14,091 bases of DNA from DATLYB01 sp964502525 (GCA_964502525.1 CAZCXH010000132.1:1-14091); one strand, 5' to 3'; numbered from the stretch's first letter, positions 1 through 6,817 are shown. Program-made: numbers and translations. Notes: generated by a model not told the origin, from the sequence alone.

Positions 1-570
1 ATAATTTTTGTCGGGCTGCAAAGGTAAATTGTTAATCAAAATATCAAAGGCTTTTTCTTCTCGAATTTTAAATTTAATTCCCGACACGGGCCAGCCTCCC
101 TGCGAGGCGATATAATCGAGCATTTGTTTCACCGTTTCTCCATTCAGTTCCATGATCACCAGGAAATTATCGAAGGGCATCAGTTCGTAAATCATTCCTC
201 TGGTGATTTTTCCGGCAGGCAATGACGGCAATCTCAACCCGCCATAGTTCACTACGCAAAAATCCGCATCGCCTTCGTTATACTCTTTTCCTTTTTCCAG
301 CAACAGGTCAGCGATGAAATTTCCAAGCGGTGATTCGGGTTTCCCTTTTTCCATCGCGATAGCGGAAGTTGCAACGACTTCCTCCATTTCCTTGTTAAGG
401 CTATCGCTATAAGGACGAATGAACCCGATGACTGTGGAGTCAACTCCTGTTGTGTCATATATATTATAGTAGGAAGTATCGGTTCTGACAGGATGGAGAT
501 CCTTCGTGCAGGAGGAGAAAAAGGCAAGAGGCAAGAGGCAAAAGGCAGGAATGAAAAATGGATTTCGCAA
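1..570 (-). CDS. 5'-nucleotidase C-terminal domain lipoprotein, partial (3' end beyond left edge)
   Basis: An open frame runs off the left edge; about 190 residues are visible. The core (MEKGKPESPLGNFIAD, then NYGGLR, LPAGKITRG, YELMPFDN and ELNGETVKQML) matches the C-terminal substrate-binding domain of the UshA/5'-nucleotidase family. In Bacteroidota this domain is often a separate small lipoprotein next to a metallophosphoesterase carrying the catalytic half, so I infer that partner lies to the left. I chose the TTG at 570-568, preceded by an AGGGG stretch. It gives a 20-residue signal peptide ending LPLAFFSSC, with the Cys as the likely lipidation site, so the protein is probably anchored in the envelope. 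The frame stays open back to an ATG at 717-715, which would add 49 residues including a second lipobox-like FVFFFSC, but that extension is made of 7-bp repeat DNA. The family call is firm; the start is uncertain. Confidence 0.75.
   Translation of the reverse strand, partial: MRNPFFIPAFCLLPLAFFSSCTKDLHPVRTDTSYYNIYDTTGVDSTVIGFIRPYSDSLNKEMEEVVATSAIAMEKGKPESPLGNFIADLLLEKGKEYNEGDADFCVVNYGGLRLPSLPAGKITRGMIYELMPFDNFLVIMELNGETVKQMLDYIASQGGWPVSGIKFKIREEKAFDILINNLPLQPDKNY
522..549 (+). repeat. Heptamer tandem array A1 (AGGCAAG type)
   Basis: Four 7-bp units in perfect phase: AGGCAAG at 522-528 and 529-535, AGGCAAA at 536-542, AGGCAGG at 543-549. It lies inside the signal-peptide codons of the 5'-nucleotidase-domain lipoprotein, where its minus strand encodes the CLLPLA-type hydrophobic stretch. 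Confidence 0.8.
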
Positions 571-601
571 TTTGCCCCTGTTGCAAGAGAAGAAAAAAAC
601 A

Positions 602-650
602 AAAGGCAGAAGGCAATGGGCAATTAGCAATTTGCAATAGGAAATTGTCA
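602..650 (+). repeat. Degenerate heptamer array A2 (NNNGCAA type)
   Basis: The trinucleotide GCA recurs at 606, 613, 620, 627 and 634, exactly every 7 bp, with decayed units to about 650. It has the same polarity as A1 and the opposite polarity to A3, so A2 and A3 can fold on each other. Confidence 0.75.
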
Positions 651-664
651 GCAAAACGCGGCAT

Positions 665-721
665 TTTTTTGCCCTTTGCTTTTTGCAAATTGCCTTTTGT
701 CTATTGTCTTTTGCCATTTGA
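665..721 (-). repeat. Degenerate heptamer array A3, inverted relative to A2
   Basis: Eight 7-bp units of NTTGYCN on the plus strand. The central G falls at 671, 678, 685, 692, 699, 706, 713 and 720. The array is inverted relative to A1/A2 across the sequence around 651-664, and it abuts the stop codon of the membrane-protein gene at 724. Confidence 0.8.
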
Positions 722-723
722 CA

Positions 724-1251
724 TCAGAACAGCTTCTTCACTTCCACCTTGAGCAAATCAAGCGCCTGCTGCGTGGGAAGCACATGCTCCGATTCGAGGT
801 AGTGTTCGAGGATCCTTTTGCTCAACTCTTTTGCAGGAGCATCGGGAGGCAGCGATGCGCTGAGCACGTTGATGTCTTTGATGATTTCGTCTTTCACGAT
901 GGATACGGTGCGCCACACGTTGGTTGACACGTAAATCTGCTGCGACACATTATGTTCGTACTCCATGCGTACCGCCTGCACCAGCGCCTGTTTCAGCATC
1001 TGCGCGTTCATGCCCGGCTGGATGGTGCGCGGAATGAGATTCACCGGGCTGATTCTCTCCAGAAAAACCGAGAGCCGTTCATAAGCCTGCAAGCGCAAGG
1101 GCAGCGTGTCTTTTCTCGATTCGCTCCTGATCTGCTGCTCCAGTTTTTTCATCTCGTTGTTGAAAAAGGATTTCAGCACGAAAAAGGCAGTGAGAAATAC
1201 GATGATGGAGGGGAGAACATATTTGAGGATTTCGAGGATGGATTCTGTCAT
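724..1251 (-). CDS. Conserved membrane-anchored protein of unknown function
   Basis: 175 residues, ATG start. One hydrophobic segment at about residues 9-29 (YVLPSIIVFLTAFFVLKSF) suggests a single N-terminal membrane anchor. A basic and acidic helical stretch (NNEMKKLEQQIRSES) and a mostly helical soluble domain follow, with RLQAYERLSVFLERISP and NVWRTVSIVKDEIIKDIN as its most distinctive parts. I recognise the type as a conserved protein of Bacteroidota but know no function, and no catalytic motif is visible. It is the first gene of a leftward pair with the 5'-nucleotidase-domain lipoprotein, separated from it by a repeat-filled gap, and is divergent from the Fe-S carrier gene. The stop codon at 724-726 directly follows repeat array A3. 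Confidence 0.75.
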   Translation of the reverse strand: MTESILEILKYVLPSIIVFLTAFFVLKSFFNNEMKKLEQQIRSESRKDTLPLRLQAYERLSVFLERISPVNLIPRTIQPGMNAQMLKQALVQAVRMEYEHNVSQQIYVSTNVWRTVSIVKDEIIKDINVLSASLPPDAPAKELSKRILEHYLESEHVLPTQQALDLLKVEVKKLF

Positions 1252-1252
1252 G

Positions 1253-1292
1253 GGTTAACCGGTTGATTGGTTAATCAGTTGATCAGGTAATT
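1253..1292 (+). repeat. Octamer tandem array B1
   Basis: Five degenerate 8-bp units in phase: GGTTAACC, GGTTGATT, GGTTAATC, AGTTGATC and AGGTAATT. It begins directly next to the ATG of the membrane-protein gene, in the divergent gap, and pairs with array B2. Confidence 0.8.
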
Positions 1293-1337
1293 CCTCTCTT
1301 CTTGGATAAAACTTTCATGATTGTTTCCGATTTTTCC

Positions 1338-1369
1338 GATTAACAAGTTACCCGATTAACCAATCAACA
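1338..1369 (-). repeat. Octamer tandem array B2, inverted relative to B1
   Basis: Four 8-bp units read on the minus strand: TGTTGATT, GGTTAATC, GGGTAACT and TGTTAATC. The 15-mer GATTAACCAATCAAC at 1354-1368 is the exact reverse complement of 1262-1276 in B1, giving a stem with a loop of about 77 bp that itself contains further pairable units. Confidence 0.8.
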
Positions 1370-1395
1370 AATCTATAACGAAACTCTGATAGTGC

Positions 1396-1403
1396 TAATT
1401 TTG
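1396..1403 (+). promoter_or_regulatory. Bacteroidota -7 box (TAATTTTG), probable promoter of the Fe-S carrier gene
   Basis: TAATTTTG matches the TAnnTTTG -7 element of the Bacteroidota primary sigma factor and lies 22 bp before the ATG at 1426. I see no clear TTTG -33 element at the expected distance upstream, so this is a one-box match. Confidence 0.4.
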
Positions 1404-1425
1404 TTATCGGAATAAAGTTTAAAGG

Positions 1426-1779
1426 ATGATTTCTACAAGCGCTTCAAATCAAAGTCCGGTTTCACTGACACCGGGAGCCGTTAATGAATTGAAGCGATTG
1501 ATGGCGGAGAAGAATGTTCCCGGAGATCACGCTTTAAGAGTGGGCGTGAAAGGTGGCGGCTGCGCTGGGTTTTCCTACATCCTCGGATTTGACAAAAAGG
1601 AAAGCCTCGATGATGAGTTCGAATTCAGCGGTTTGAAAATCTTCATGAACAAAGCCCACCAGATTTATCTTGCCGGTATTGAGATTGACTATAAAGACGG
1701 TCTCGATGCAAGGGGCTTTGTCTTCAACAATCCCAACGCCACGAAGACCTGCGGCTGCGGAGATTCGTTTTCTGCGTAG
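1426..1779 (+). CDS. A-type iron-sulfur cluster carrier (HesB/IscA/ErpA family)
   Basis: 117 residues, near the usual length of about 105-120. The family's three conserved cysteines are present: Cys46 in GGGCAGFSY, and Cys109 and Cys111 in the C-terminal TCGCGDSF. Those residues bind a 2Fe-2S or 4Fe-4S cluster for transfer to cytoplasmic target proteins. The stretch LDARGFVFNNPNA before the last Cys pair is also typical. The ATG at 1426 gives a short variable N-terminus before the conserved SLTPGAVNELK. The gene stands alone, divergent from the membrane-protein gene and convergent with the Uma2 remnant, with no SUF or ISC genes in view. The sequence does not decide between IscA, ErpA and SufA subtypes. 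Confidence 0.92.
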   Translation: MISTSASNQSPVSLTPGAVNELKRLMAEKNVPGDHALRVGVKGGGCAGFSYILGFDKKESLDDEFEFSGLKIFMNKAHQIYLAGIEIDYKDGLDARGFVFNNPNATKTCGCGDSFSA

Positions 1780-1836
1780 AATTATGCATGTATAGCGTTT
1801 TTTGAAATTCCTCCCGCAACAGGGGTTTTCAGAAGT

Positions 1837-2385
1837 TTATTCCCAGATTTTCCCGAAGTCAACCTCCGCAGAGCAATCATCAGCCAACTGAAAAGCGTAC
1901 GAGCCGTCATGTCCCGTTATTGCTTCTTTATAATCCTTGCCTGAAAGCAGCAATATTCGGTAGGTATCGTTATCCGGATCAACGATCACATAATATTTCA
2001 CGCACTGCGAGCAATAGATGGCGCGTTTCACGAAAAGGTCTTTATCGCGGGTAGAAGGGTAAAGGATTTCAACCACGAGCACCGGTGGTTGCGAAATGTA
2101 CTTCACATTTTTAAAGTCGAAACACGCCACAAACAAATCCGGTTGAACAATGGTATTTTCGTTCAGTTTCCAATCCGTAGGCATTGATACTTTGCACAAT
2201 TTGCATTTTTGCAGTTGCTCACGCAACATACCGTACAACTCATCGGAAATCCATTGATGCCTGCCCGATGGCAATGGGCTCATGGCATAAGGAACGCCTT
2301 CAATCAGTTCCCAGTTTCCTTCCCATTGGCAGAGTCATCGTAAGTGTAATGAGGAAGATGCTCTTTTTTTCAGCGACAGCGACAT
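1837..2385 (-). pseudogene. Uma2-family (DUF820) PD-(D/E)XK endonuclease, frameshifted N-terminus
   Basis: The intact frame from ATG 2283 to 1837 (148 residues) holds the Uma2 core: MSPLPSGRHQ, QPDL (Asp49), VLVVEILYPSTRD (Glu72) and FVKRAIY (Lys86), then VKYYVIVDP. This is a PD-(D/E)XK fold found in large mobile-looking families whose role is poorly known. Family members begin well upstream of that Met, and the missing part is present but out of frame. Codons 2335-2284 read in frame as GNWELIEGVPYA after a stop at 2335-2337. Further up, another frame encodes KKEHLPHYTYDD, the usual family N-terminus, and a possible ATG lies at 2385-2383. At least two indels are needed to join these pieces, one near the seven-base homopolymer at 2364-2370 and one near 2325-2340. 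The short form from ATG 2283 could still be translated but would lack the N-terminal strand and its conserved Glu. Confidence 0.65.
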
Positions 2386-3017
2386 AGTTCAAAATTATTG
2401 AAAGTTATTCGCAATGAAAAGTGGATTCTTATGAAACGTGGATACGGCTAAAGTGTCACAAATTTATGTTTGGAACCTCTTTATACCATCGGTAAACAGG
2501 TTTTCGAACTTGTAATGCATATACCCGATGGTATATCCTCTGAAGGAATCAGTCCTTCGGACCGGTCACAATTCGCTTTTTACACTTGTCTCGGGATAAT
2601 CTCCATTCCACAAGGTTTCAGTCCAATTCCAATAATTTACGGCTCAAAGAAAAGCGGGGTGAAATCGTAAATTGAAGTTCAGAAACCCGCGGGAAGTTCA
2701 TCGGCAGGGAAAGTGAACCGCCCGCGCTCGCGTCCCACGAGTGCGCGTAATAAACTTCACTCGCCAGAGGCGAAAGCAGCCGGTAAATATCTGACCCCCC
2801 GTCTGGCGCGACATTGGCGCGCGGCATTGAGCAGAGTCATCCCGTGTTCCGCCAATCGGGGAAGGTAGTGCGTAAGGAGGAGTGCGAAAAAATAGAATTA
2901 CGCACTTCGCATATCGCAGAACGCAGATGAACGATGATTGCGGCACGGGAAGGATTGAGCGTTGAGTAAAGCATAAGAGCAACTCCAAACTCTCCAAACT
3001 TTAAACTCAAAACCGAT
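2386..3017. other. Gene-free, stem-loop-rich interval
   Basis: About 630 bp without a credible gene; the short open frames here overlap each other, show no domain and have unlikely composition. It holds several perfect or near-perfect stems: TATACCATCGG/CCGATGGTATA (2482-2492 and 2525-2535), GAAGGA/TCCTTC (2542-2558), AGTGAA/TTCACT (2712-2761) enclosing CGCGCTCG/CGAG..CGCG (2723-2747), TCGCC/GGCGA (2761-2773), CCCG/CGGG (2841-2860) and AGTGCGTAA/TTACGCACT (2867-2875 and 2898-2906). GAAGTTCA is directly repeated at 2674 and 2693. The part 2685-2830 is visibly richer in G+C than its flanks. It may be a repeated intergenic element or an unrecognised structured RNA. Confidence 0.45.
2981..3013 (+). 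repeat. Degenerate heptamer array D (AAACTCC type)
   Basis: AAC-containing units are spaced 7, 9, 7 and 7 bp (C at 2983, 2990, 2999, 3006, 3013). It lies 4 bp beyond the stop of the secreted-protein gene and is of the same type as, but inverted relative to, the AGTTTGG half of array C at that gene's other end. Confidence 0.6.
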
Positions 3018-3890
3018 CTAATACGAATATACGTCCAACTGGTTTTTCCTCTGAATAAACAGCCGGTCTTTTTCGATCACTGCGTTGATGGCTTCGCCTT
3101 CGGGAAGAGTTATTATCTCAGTTGCAAATGTCAGAACGTGATAGGAGTGAAGTTTGCCGTCTTTGAAAAAGATCAACTGGTCCTGCACTTTCTGAAAGGC
3201 GGTCAGCCCTTTCAGGGGAATGGTTTTGTAATAGGTGCCATAAGCGTCAAACACGAAGATGCCCGTGTCGGGGTCGTTGAGGTATAAATAATTATCTTTT
3301 TCATACAAATAATTTGCATGAACAGAGAAACCGAGTTGAACGTTCAGATTTTCGCTTTCGGCAATGATGTTGAGCTGGTCGTTAAACTTGCGGAGTTTGA
3401 ACAGCACCTCGTCATAAATCCAGATGTTGTTGTCGAGCGCCACGCAGGCTGCGCTCACGCTGTTGCTCCCCAATTCAAAAAGATTGATGCGCCCCGTTTG
3501 CGACAAAGTGTTGTCGAGCGTGATGATGGTGGAGTAATCCGGATAGTAAACCAATATCTTCAGCGGGTTGGTGGCGCCCACGAATGAGATGCGCCCCAAT
3601 GAATTATTGTTGTAGTTGTACAAAATTTCCCCCTTCGGGCTGATTTTAAAGACTTCATTCTTTTCGTTCACCGCATAGCAGTTGCCGAGTTTCTCGGAGC
3701 TCAGATAGGCGGCTTTGACCGGAATGGTTTTAACGAGCTTGTATTCGCTGGTTTGGGAGAGAGCGCAAATGGGAAACAGAAAAACAAGATAGAACAGTTT
3801 GGAGTTTGGGGTTTCAAGTTTGAAGTTCAAGGAATCCAAACCGTAAACCGTAAACCGTAAACCGTAAACTGATTGCAGATTTCTATCCAT
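3018..3890 (-). CDS. Putative secreted protein of unknown function, possibly beta-propeller-like
   Basis: 290 residues from the ATG at 3890-3888, which overlaps the end of the lpxH-like gene by 8 bp and suggests translational coupling. A hydrophobic segment LFYLVFLFPICALSQ at about residues 33-47, with a cut after ALSQ, looks like a signal peptide, but it is preceded by about 30 residues encoded by 7-bp repeats (VYGLRFTVYGL, then LNFKLETPNSKL). The mature part alternates short beta-strand-like segments such as GEILYNYNNN, NNIWIYDEVLFKLRKFND, NYLYLNDPDTGIFVFDAYG and DRLFIQRKNQLDVYSY, as in proteins built of WD40/NHL-like blades. No catalytic motif is visible. Its place after lpxH hints at an envelope location only; the function is unknown. 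A start at an internal TTG (for example the codon for Leu19) would shorten the odd leader. Confidence 0.7.
   Translation of the reverse strand: MDRNLQSVYGLRFTVYGLDSLNFKLETPNSKLFYLVFLFPICALSQTSEYKLVKTIPVKAAYLSSEKLGNCYAVNEKNEVFKISPKGEILYNYNNNSLGRISFVGATNPLKILVYYPDYSTIITLDNTLSQTGRINLFELGSNSVSAACVALDNNIWIYDEVLFKLRKFNDQLNIIAESENLNVQLGFSVHANYLYEKDNYLYLNDPDTGIFVFDAYGTYYKTIPLKGLTAFQKVQDQLIFFKDGKLHSYHVLTFATEIITLPEGEAINAVIEKDRLFIQRKNQLDVYSY
3796..3872. repeat. Inverted heptamer arrays C (AGTTTGG type, then AAACCGT type)
   Basis: Eleven contiguous 7-bp units in one phase. AGTTTGG at 3796 and 3803, GGTTTCA at 3810, AGTTTGA at 3817 and AGTTCAA at 3824 are followed by a turning unit at 3831, then AAACCGT four times (3838, 3845, 3852, 3859) and AAACTGA at 3866. 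The GTTTGG and AAACC cores have opposite polarity, so the halves can pair around 3824-3837. The array lies wholly inside the N-terminal codons of the secreted-protein gene. Confidence 0.85.
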
Positions 3891-4635
3891 GCTTGTAATG
3901 CTTGATCGCGAAAGAATTTCCGTCAAACTCGGCATAGGTGAAATAATTGATCCAATCGCCAAGGTTGATGAAACGGCTGCCATTGCCAAGCGGAATGTCG
4001 AGCGCGAGGTGGCGGTGCCCGAAGATAAGGAAATCGTAATGCGTTTTTGCAAGCATATCCCGTGAATAGATGATCAGCCATTCCTTGTCCTCACCGAGAA
4101 AAGGCTCGATCTTTCCTTCGGCAGAAACATACCTGCTGCGTTTTGACCAGCAGCCTGCTATCCTGATCCCGATGTCGGGATGAAGCCATTTGAACATCCA
4201 CCGGCAGAACCGGTTGCGGAAAATGTATTTCAGCATTTTATATCCGTAATCCCCCGGCCCCAATCCATCGCCATGCGCTATGTAAAATTTCTTTCCTTTA
4301 ATTTCTTTTTCAACCGGATCGTGACAGACCGGGATGTTCAGCTCCTTTTCAAAATATCCTTTCATCCACCCGTCATGGTTGCCGGTTAAAAAATGAACCA
4401 GAATGCCCGCATCGGATAGTTCAGCGAGCTTGCCGAGGATTCTGGAGAATCCCTTTGGAATCGCCCGTGAATATTCGAACCAGAAATCAAAAAGGTCACC
4501 GACAATGTAAATCTCTTCCGCCAGAGGTTTGATTTCATCCAGCCACTTCACCAGCAATTTTTCACGGACAAGGCTCTCATCGTGGCTGGGGGTTCCAAGA
4601 TGAGCGTCCGACACGAAGAAAACCTTTTTATTCAC
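3883..4635 (-). CDS. lpxH: UDP-2,3-diacylglucosamine diphosphatase (LpxH-type metallophosphoesterase)
   Basis: 250 residues, matching the family length. LpxH hydrolyses UDP-2,3-diacylglucosamine to lipid X and UMP in lipid A synthesis at the inner membrane face. All calcineurin-like phosphoesterase blocks are present: SDAHLG (Asp10, His12), GDLFDFW (Asp47), GNHD (85-88), HGD (121-123) and GHRH (206-209), which supply the two-metal site. The aromatic GDLFDFWFEY stretch and the helical insert around KMLKYIFRNRFCRWMFKWLHP fit LpxH rather than a generic phosphoesterase. It follows ftsH after a 53-bp gap and overlaps the next gene by 8 bp. FtsH controls LpxC turnover in enterobacteria, so the linkage of ftsH and lpxH is suggestive, but regulation here is inference. 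Confidence 0.85.
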   Translation of the reverse strand: MNKKVFFVSDAHLGTPSHDESLVREKLLVKWLDEIKPLAEEIYIVGDLFDFWFEYSRAIPKGFSRILGKLAELSDAGILVHFLTGNHDGWMKGYFEKELNIPVCHDPVEKEIKGKKFYIAHGDGLGPGDYGYKMLKYIFRNRFCRWMFKWLHPDIGIRIAGCWSKRSRYVSAEGKIEPFLGEDKEWLIIYSRDMLAKTHYDFLIFGHRHLALDIPLGNGSRFINLGDWINYFTYAEFDGNSFAIKHYKHG

Positions 4636-4688
4636 GAAGCGGTCGCTTTCAAATCCGGTTCAGAGATGGCAGCGAAAATACAAATAAC

Positions 4689-6812
4689 CTAAGAGGGTTG
4701 CTGTCCCGGCTGAGGCTCCTGCTGTGCGGCAGCTTCTGCCGGTGGAAGCAGTGGCGTTTGATCCAGCAAGGAATCAACCGATGACTTATTTGAGCTTTGT
4801 TCCGGAGTTCCCTTCCCGTTTTCCTCAAACGAATGCCTGGTTTCAAACGGCCGCTTGCCAATCAGCCTTTCAAGGTCGTGCTTGAAGAGGATTTCTTTTT
4901 CGAGCAGCTCTTTAGCAAGCGCTTCCAGTTCAGTCCTCTTCTGTTTCAGCAAATCAAGGGTTCGCTGATAGCAGGAATCAATCAGATGTTTCACTTCTTC
5001 ATCAATGATTTTGGCGGTCTCCTCGGAGTAAGGCTTGCTGAAGCTATAATCATTGTTCGGATCGTGATAGGAGAGGTTCCCCACTTTCTTGTTCATGCCG
5101 TAAATCATAATCATCGAATACGCAAGCTTGGTGATGCGCTCCAGGTCGTTCTGCGCGCCTGTAGTGATTTTTCCGAATACGATTTCCTCAGCAGCGCGTC
5201 CGCCCAGCGTCATGCAGATGCTGTCCATCAGTTGCTCGGTGGAGTAGAGGTATTGTTCTTTCGGCAGGTATTGCGCAAATCCGAGTGCCGCCACGCCTCT
5301 TGGGATGATTGAAACCTTCACGAGCGGGTCTGCATATTCGAGAAACCAACCGCATATCGCGTGACCGGCTTCATGATAAGCCACCACTTTTTTCTCTTCG
5401 GGCGAGATGAGTTTATTTTTCTTCTCCAATCCGCCAATCACGCGGTCAATCGCATCGTTGAAATCCTGAATGTCAATCGCCTTCTTGTTCCTGCGGGCAG
5501 CGATGAGCGCGGCTTCGTTGCAGACATTGGCAATCTCCGCTCCCGCAAAGCCGGGAGTCATGGAGGCGAGGCGGTGGAGGTCAACGTCAGGAGCGAGTTT
5601 CAGCGGCTTTATGTGCACTTTGAAAATCTGTTCCCTTCCAACGAGGTCGGGCTTGTCAATGGAGATCACGCGGTCAAACCGTCCGGGACGGACCAATGCG
5701 CTGTCAAGCACGTCAGGGCGGTTGGTTGCCGCCATGATGATGACGCCTGCGTCAGTGGAGAATCCATCCATTTCGACCAGCAACTGGTTGAGCGTGTTTT
5801 CGCGCTCATCATTTCCCTGCAAGATGCTTCTGCCGCGGGTTCTGCCTATGGCGTCAATTTCGTCAATGAAGATGATGCAGGGCGCTTTCTCGCGCGCCTG
5901 TTTGAACAGGTCGCGCACGCGTGACGCGCCCACGCCCACAAACATTTCCACAAAGTCAGATCCTGAAAGGGAGAAAAACGGAACTTTGGCTTCTCCTGCC
6001 ACGGCTTTTGCCATCAATGTTTTCCCGGTTCCCGGAGGCCCTACGAGTATCACGCCTTTCGGGATCTTTCCTCCCAGCGAAGTATAGCGCTGCGGGTTTT
6101 TAAGGAAGTCAACAATCTCCATCACTTCCTCCTTGGCTTCATCCAGTCCGGCAACATCCTTGAATGTGATGGTGACTTTGGCGTTTTCGTCAACAAGAAG
6201 CGCTTTGGATTTCCCGATGTTAAACAGTTGCCCGCCCGGTCCGCCTGCCGCACCGCTCACCCTGCGCATGATAAAAATCCAGATGAGGACAAGGATCGCT
6301 ACCGGCAGAATCCAACTGAACAAATCGCGCGACCAGTCGCGCCTGTTGATGAACCTGGTTTTCACCCTGTCTTCGGGCTTGAACTCCTGCTGCACCTTGT
6401 CGAGTGTATTCTGGAAGTGTTCCAGCGAGCCGATGGTGAAATAGTAGTGCGGTCCCTTGTTCACCCCGTTCCATGAAGTTTTGGCAACGTCTTTGTATTT
6501 TTCATTGGCAAGGCGCGATTCCTTGATGTAAACTTCAACGATTTCCTTATTCACCACCACGAGGTCCGCCACATCATGACTCTTGAGCATGTCCAGGATG
6601 AAAGTGTTTTCATCCGTTTCCTTCACGCTGCTGCGGAAACTGAAAAACTGCAATCCGAGCAGCAGCACCGCAATCACCGCATAAATCCAATAGTAGCTGA
6701 ACTTGGGATTTTTCGGAAGCAACTTGCCGGGCAGTTTCTTCTCCTTCTTCTTTTCCGGCTGTTGGGTATTTTCCTCCTGTGGCTCGGGATTATCTATAGG
6801 TTTATTTTCCAT
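4689..6812 (-). CDS. ftsH: ATP-dependent zinc metalloprotease FtsH
   Basis: 707 residues with full FtsH architecture: a charged N-terminal tail, a membrane segment at about 41-58, a periplasmic domain to about 165, a second membrane segment at about 166-183, then the AAA+ module and the M41 peptidase. Walker A is GPPGTGKT (258-265), Walker B IIFIDEID (313-320), and the second region of homology TNRPDVLDSALVRPGRFDR (363-381). The zinc site is HEAGH (480-484), with Asp556 in GAQNDLE as the third ligand. The FVGVGASRVR pore-loop region is intact. The protein forms a membrane-bound hexamer that extracts and degrades misassembled membrane proteins and some soluble regulators. The C-terminus (from about 655) is a low-complexity Pro/Gln/Ala tail. 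It lies 5 bp after rsfS, so the two are almost certainly co-transcribed. Confidence 0.97.
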   Translation of the reverse strand: MENKPIDNPEPQEENTQQPEKKKEKKLPGKLLPKNPKFSYYWIYAVIAVLLLGLQFFSFRSSVKETDENTFILDMLKSHDVADLVVVNKEIVEVYIKESRLANEKYKDVAKTSWNGVNKGPHYYFTIGSLEHFQNTLDKVQQEFKPEDRVKTRFINRRDWSRDLFSWILPVAILVLIWIFIMRRVSGAAGGPGGQLFNIGKSKALLVDENAKVTITFKDVAGLDEAKEEVMEIVDFLKNPQRYTSLGGKIPKGVILVGPPGTGKTLMAKAVAGEAKVPFFSLSGSDFVEMFVGVGASRVRDLFKQAREKAPCIIFIDEIDAIGRTRGRSILQGNDERENTLNQLLVEMDGFSTDAGVIIMAATNRPDVLDSALVRPGRFDRVISIDKPDLVGREQIFKVHIKPLKLAPDVDLHRLASMTPGFAGAEIANVCNEAALIAARRNKKAIDIQDFNDAIDRVIGGLEKKNKLISPEEKKVVAYHEAGHAICGWFLEYADPLVKVSIIPRGVAALGFAQYLPKEQYLYSTEQLMDSICMTLGGRAAEEIVFGKITTGAQNDLERITKLAYSMIMIYGMNKKVGNLSYHDPNNDYSFSKPYSEETAKIIDEEVKHLIDSCYQRTLDLLKQKRTELEALAKELLEKEILFKHDLERLIGKRPFETRHSFEENGKGTPEQSSNKSSVDSLLDQTPLLPPAEAAAQQEPQPGQQPS

Positions 6813-6817
6813 TTCGG

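Noticed and set aside
252..688. Leu/Pro/Phe/Cys-rich small proteins on the minus strand
   Set aside because: They are alternative-frame readings of the 7-bp repeat arrays and of the 5'-nucleotidase-domain gene, which has the conserved frame.
522..721. CRISPR array
   Set aside because: The period is 7 bp with no spacers and units are degenerate; there are no cas genes nearby.
1780..1836. Terminator between the convergent Fe-S carrier and Uma2 genes
   Set aside because: Only a 3-4 bp CCC/GGG stem before four T residues can be drawn, which is too weak to call.
2470..2670. 66-residue open frame on the plus strand
   Set aside because: No recognisable protein features; it starts inside an 11-bp inverted repeat and has no homologous look.
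2618..2997. Two overlapping minus-strand open frames (69 and 99 residues)
   Set aside because: They overlap each other in different frames over stem-loop-rich DNA and have Arg/Ser/Pro-rich composition typical of GC-rich noncoding DNA.
4636..4688. Promoter for lpxH in the gap after ftsH
   Set aside because: A minus-strand TATTTTCG is one base off the -7 consensus, but no -33 box is found at the right distance.
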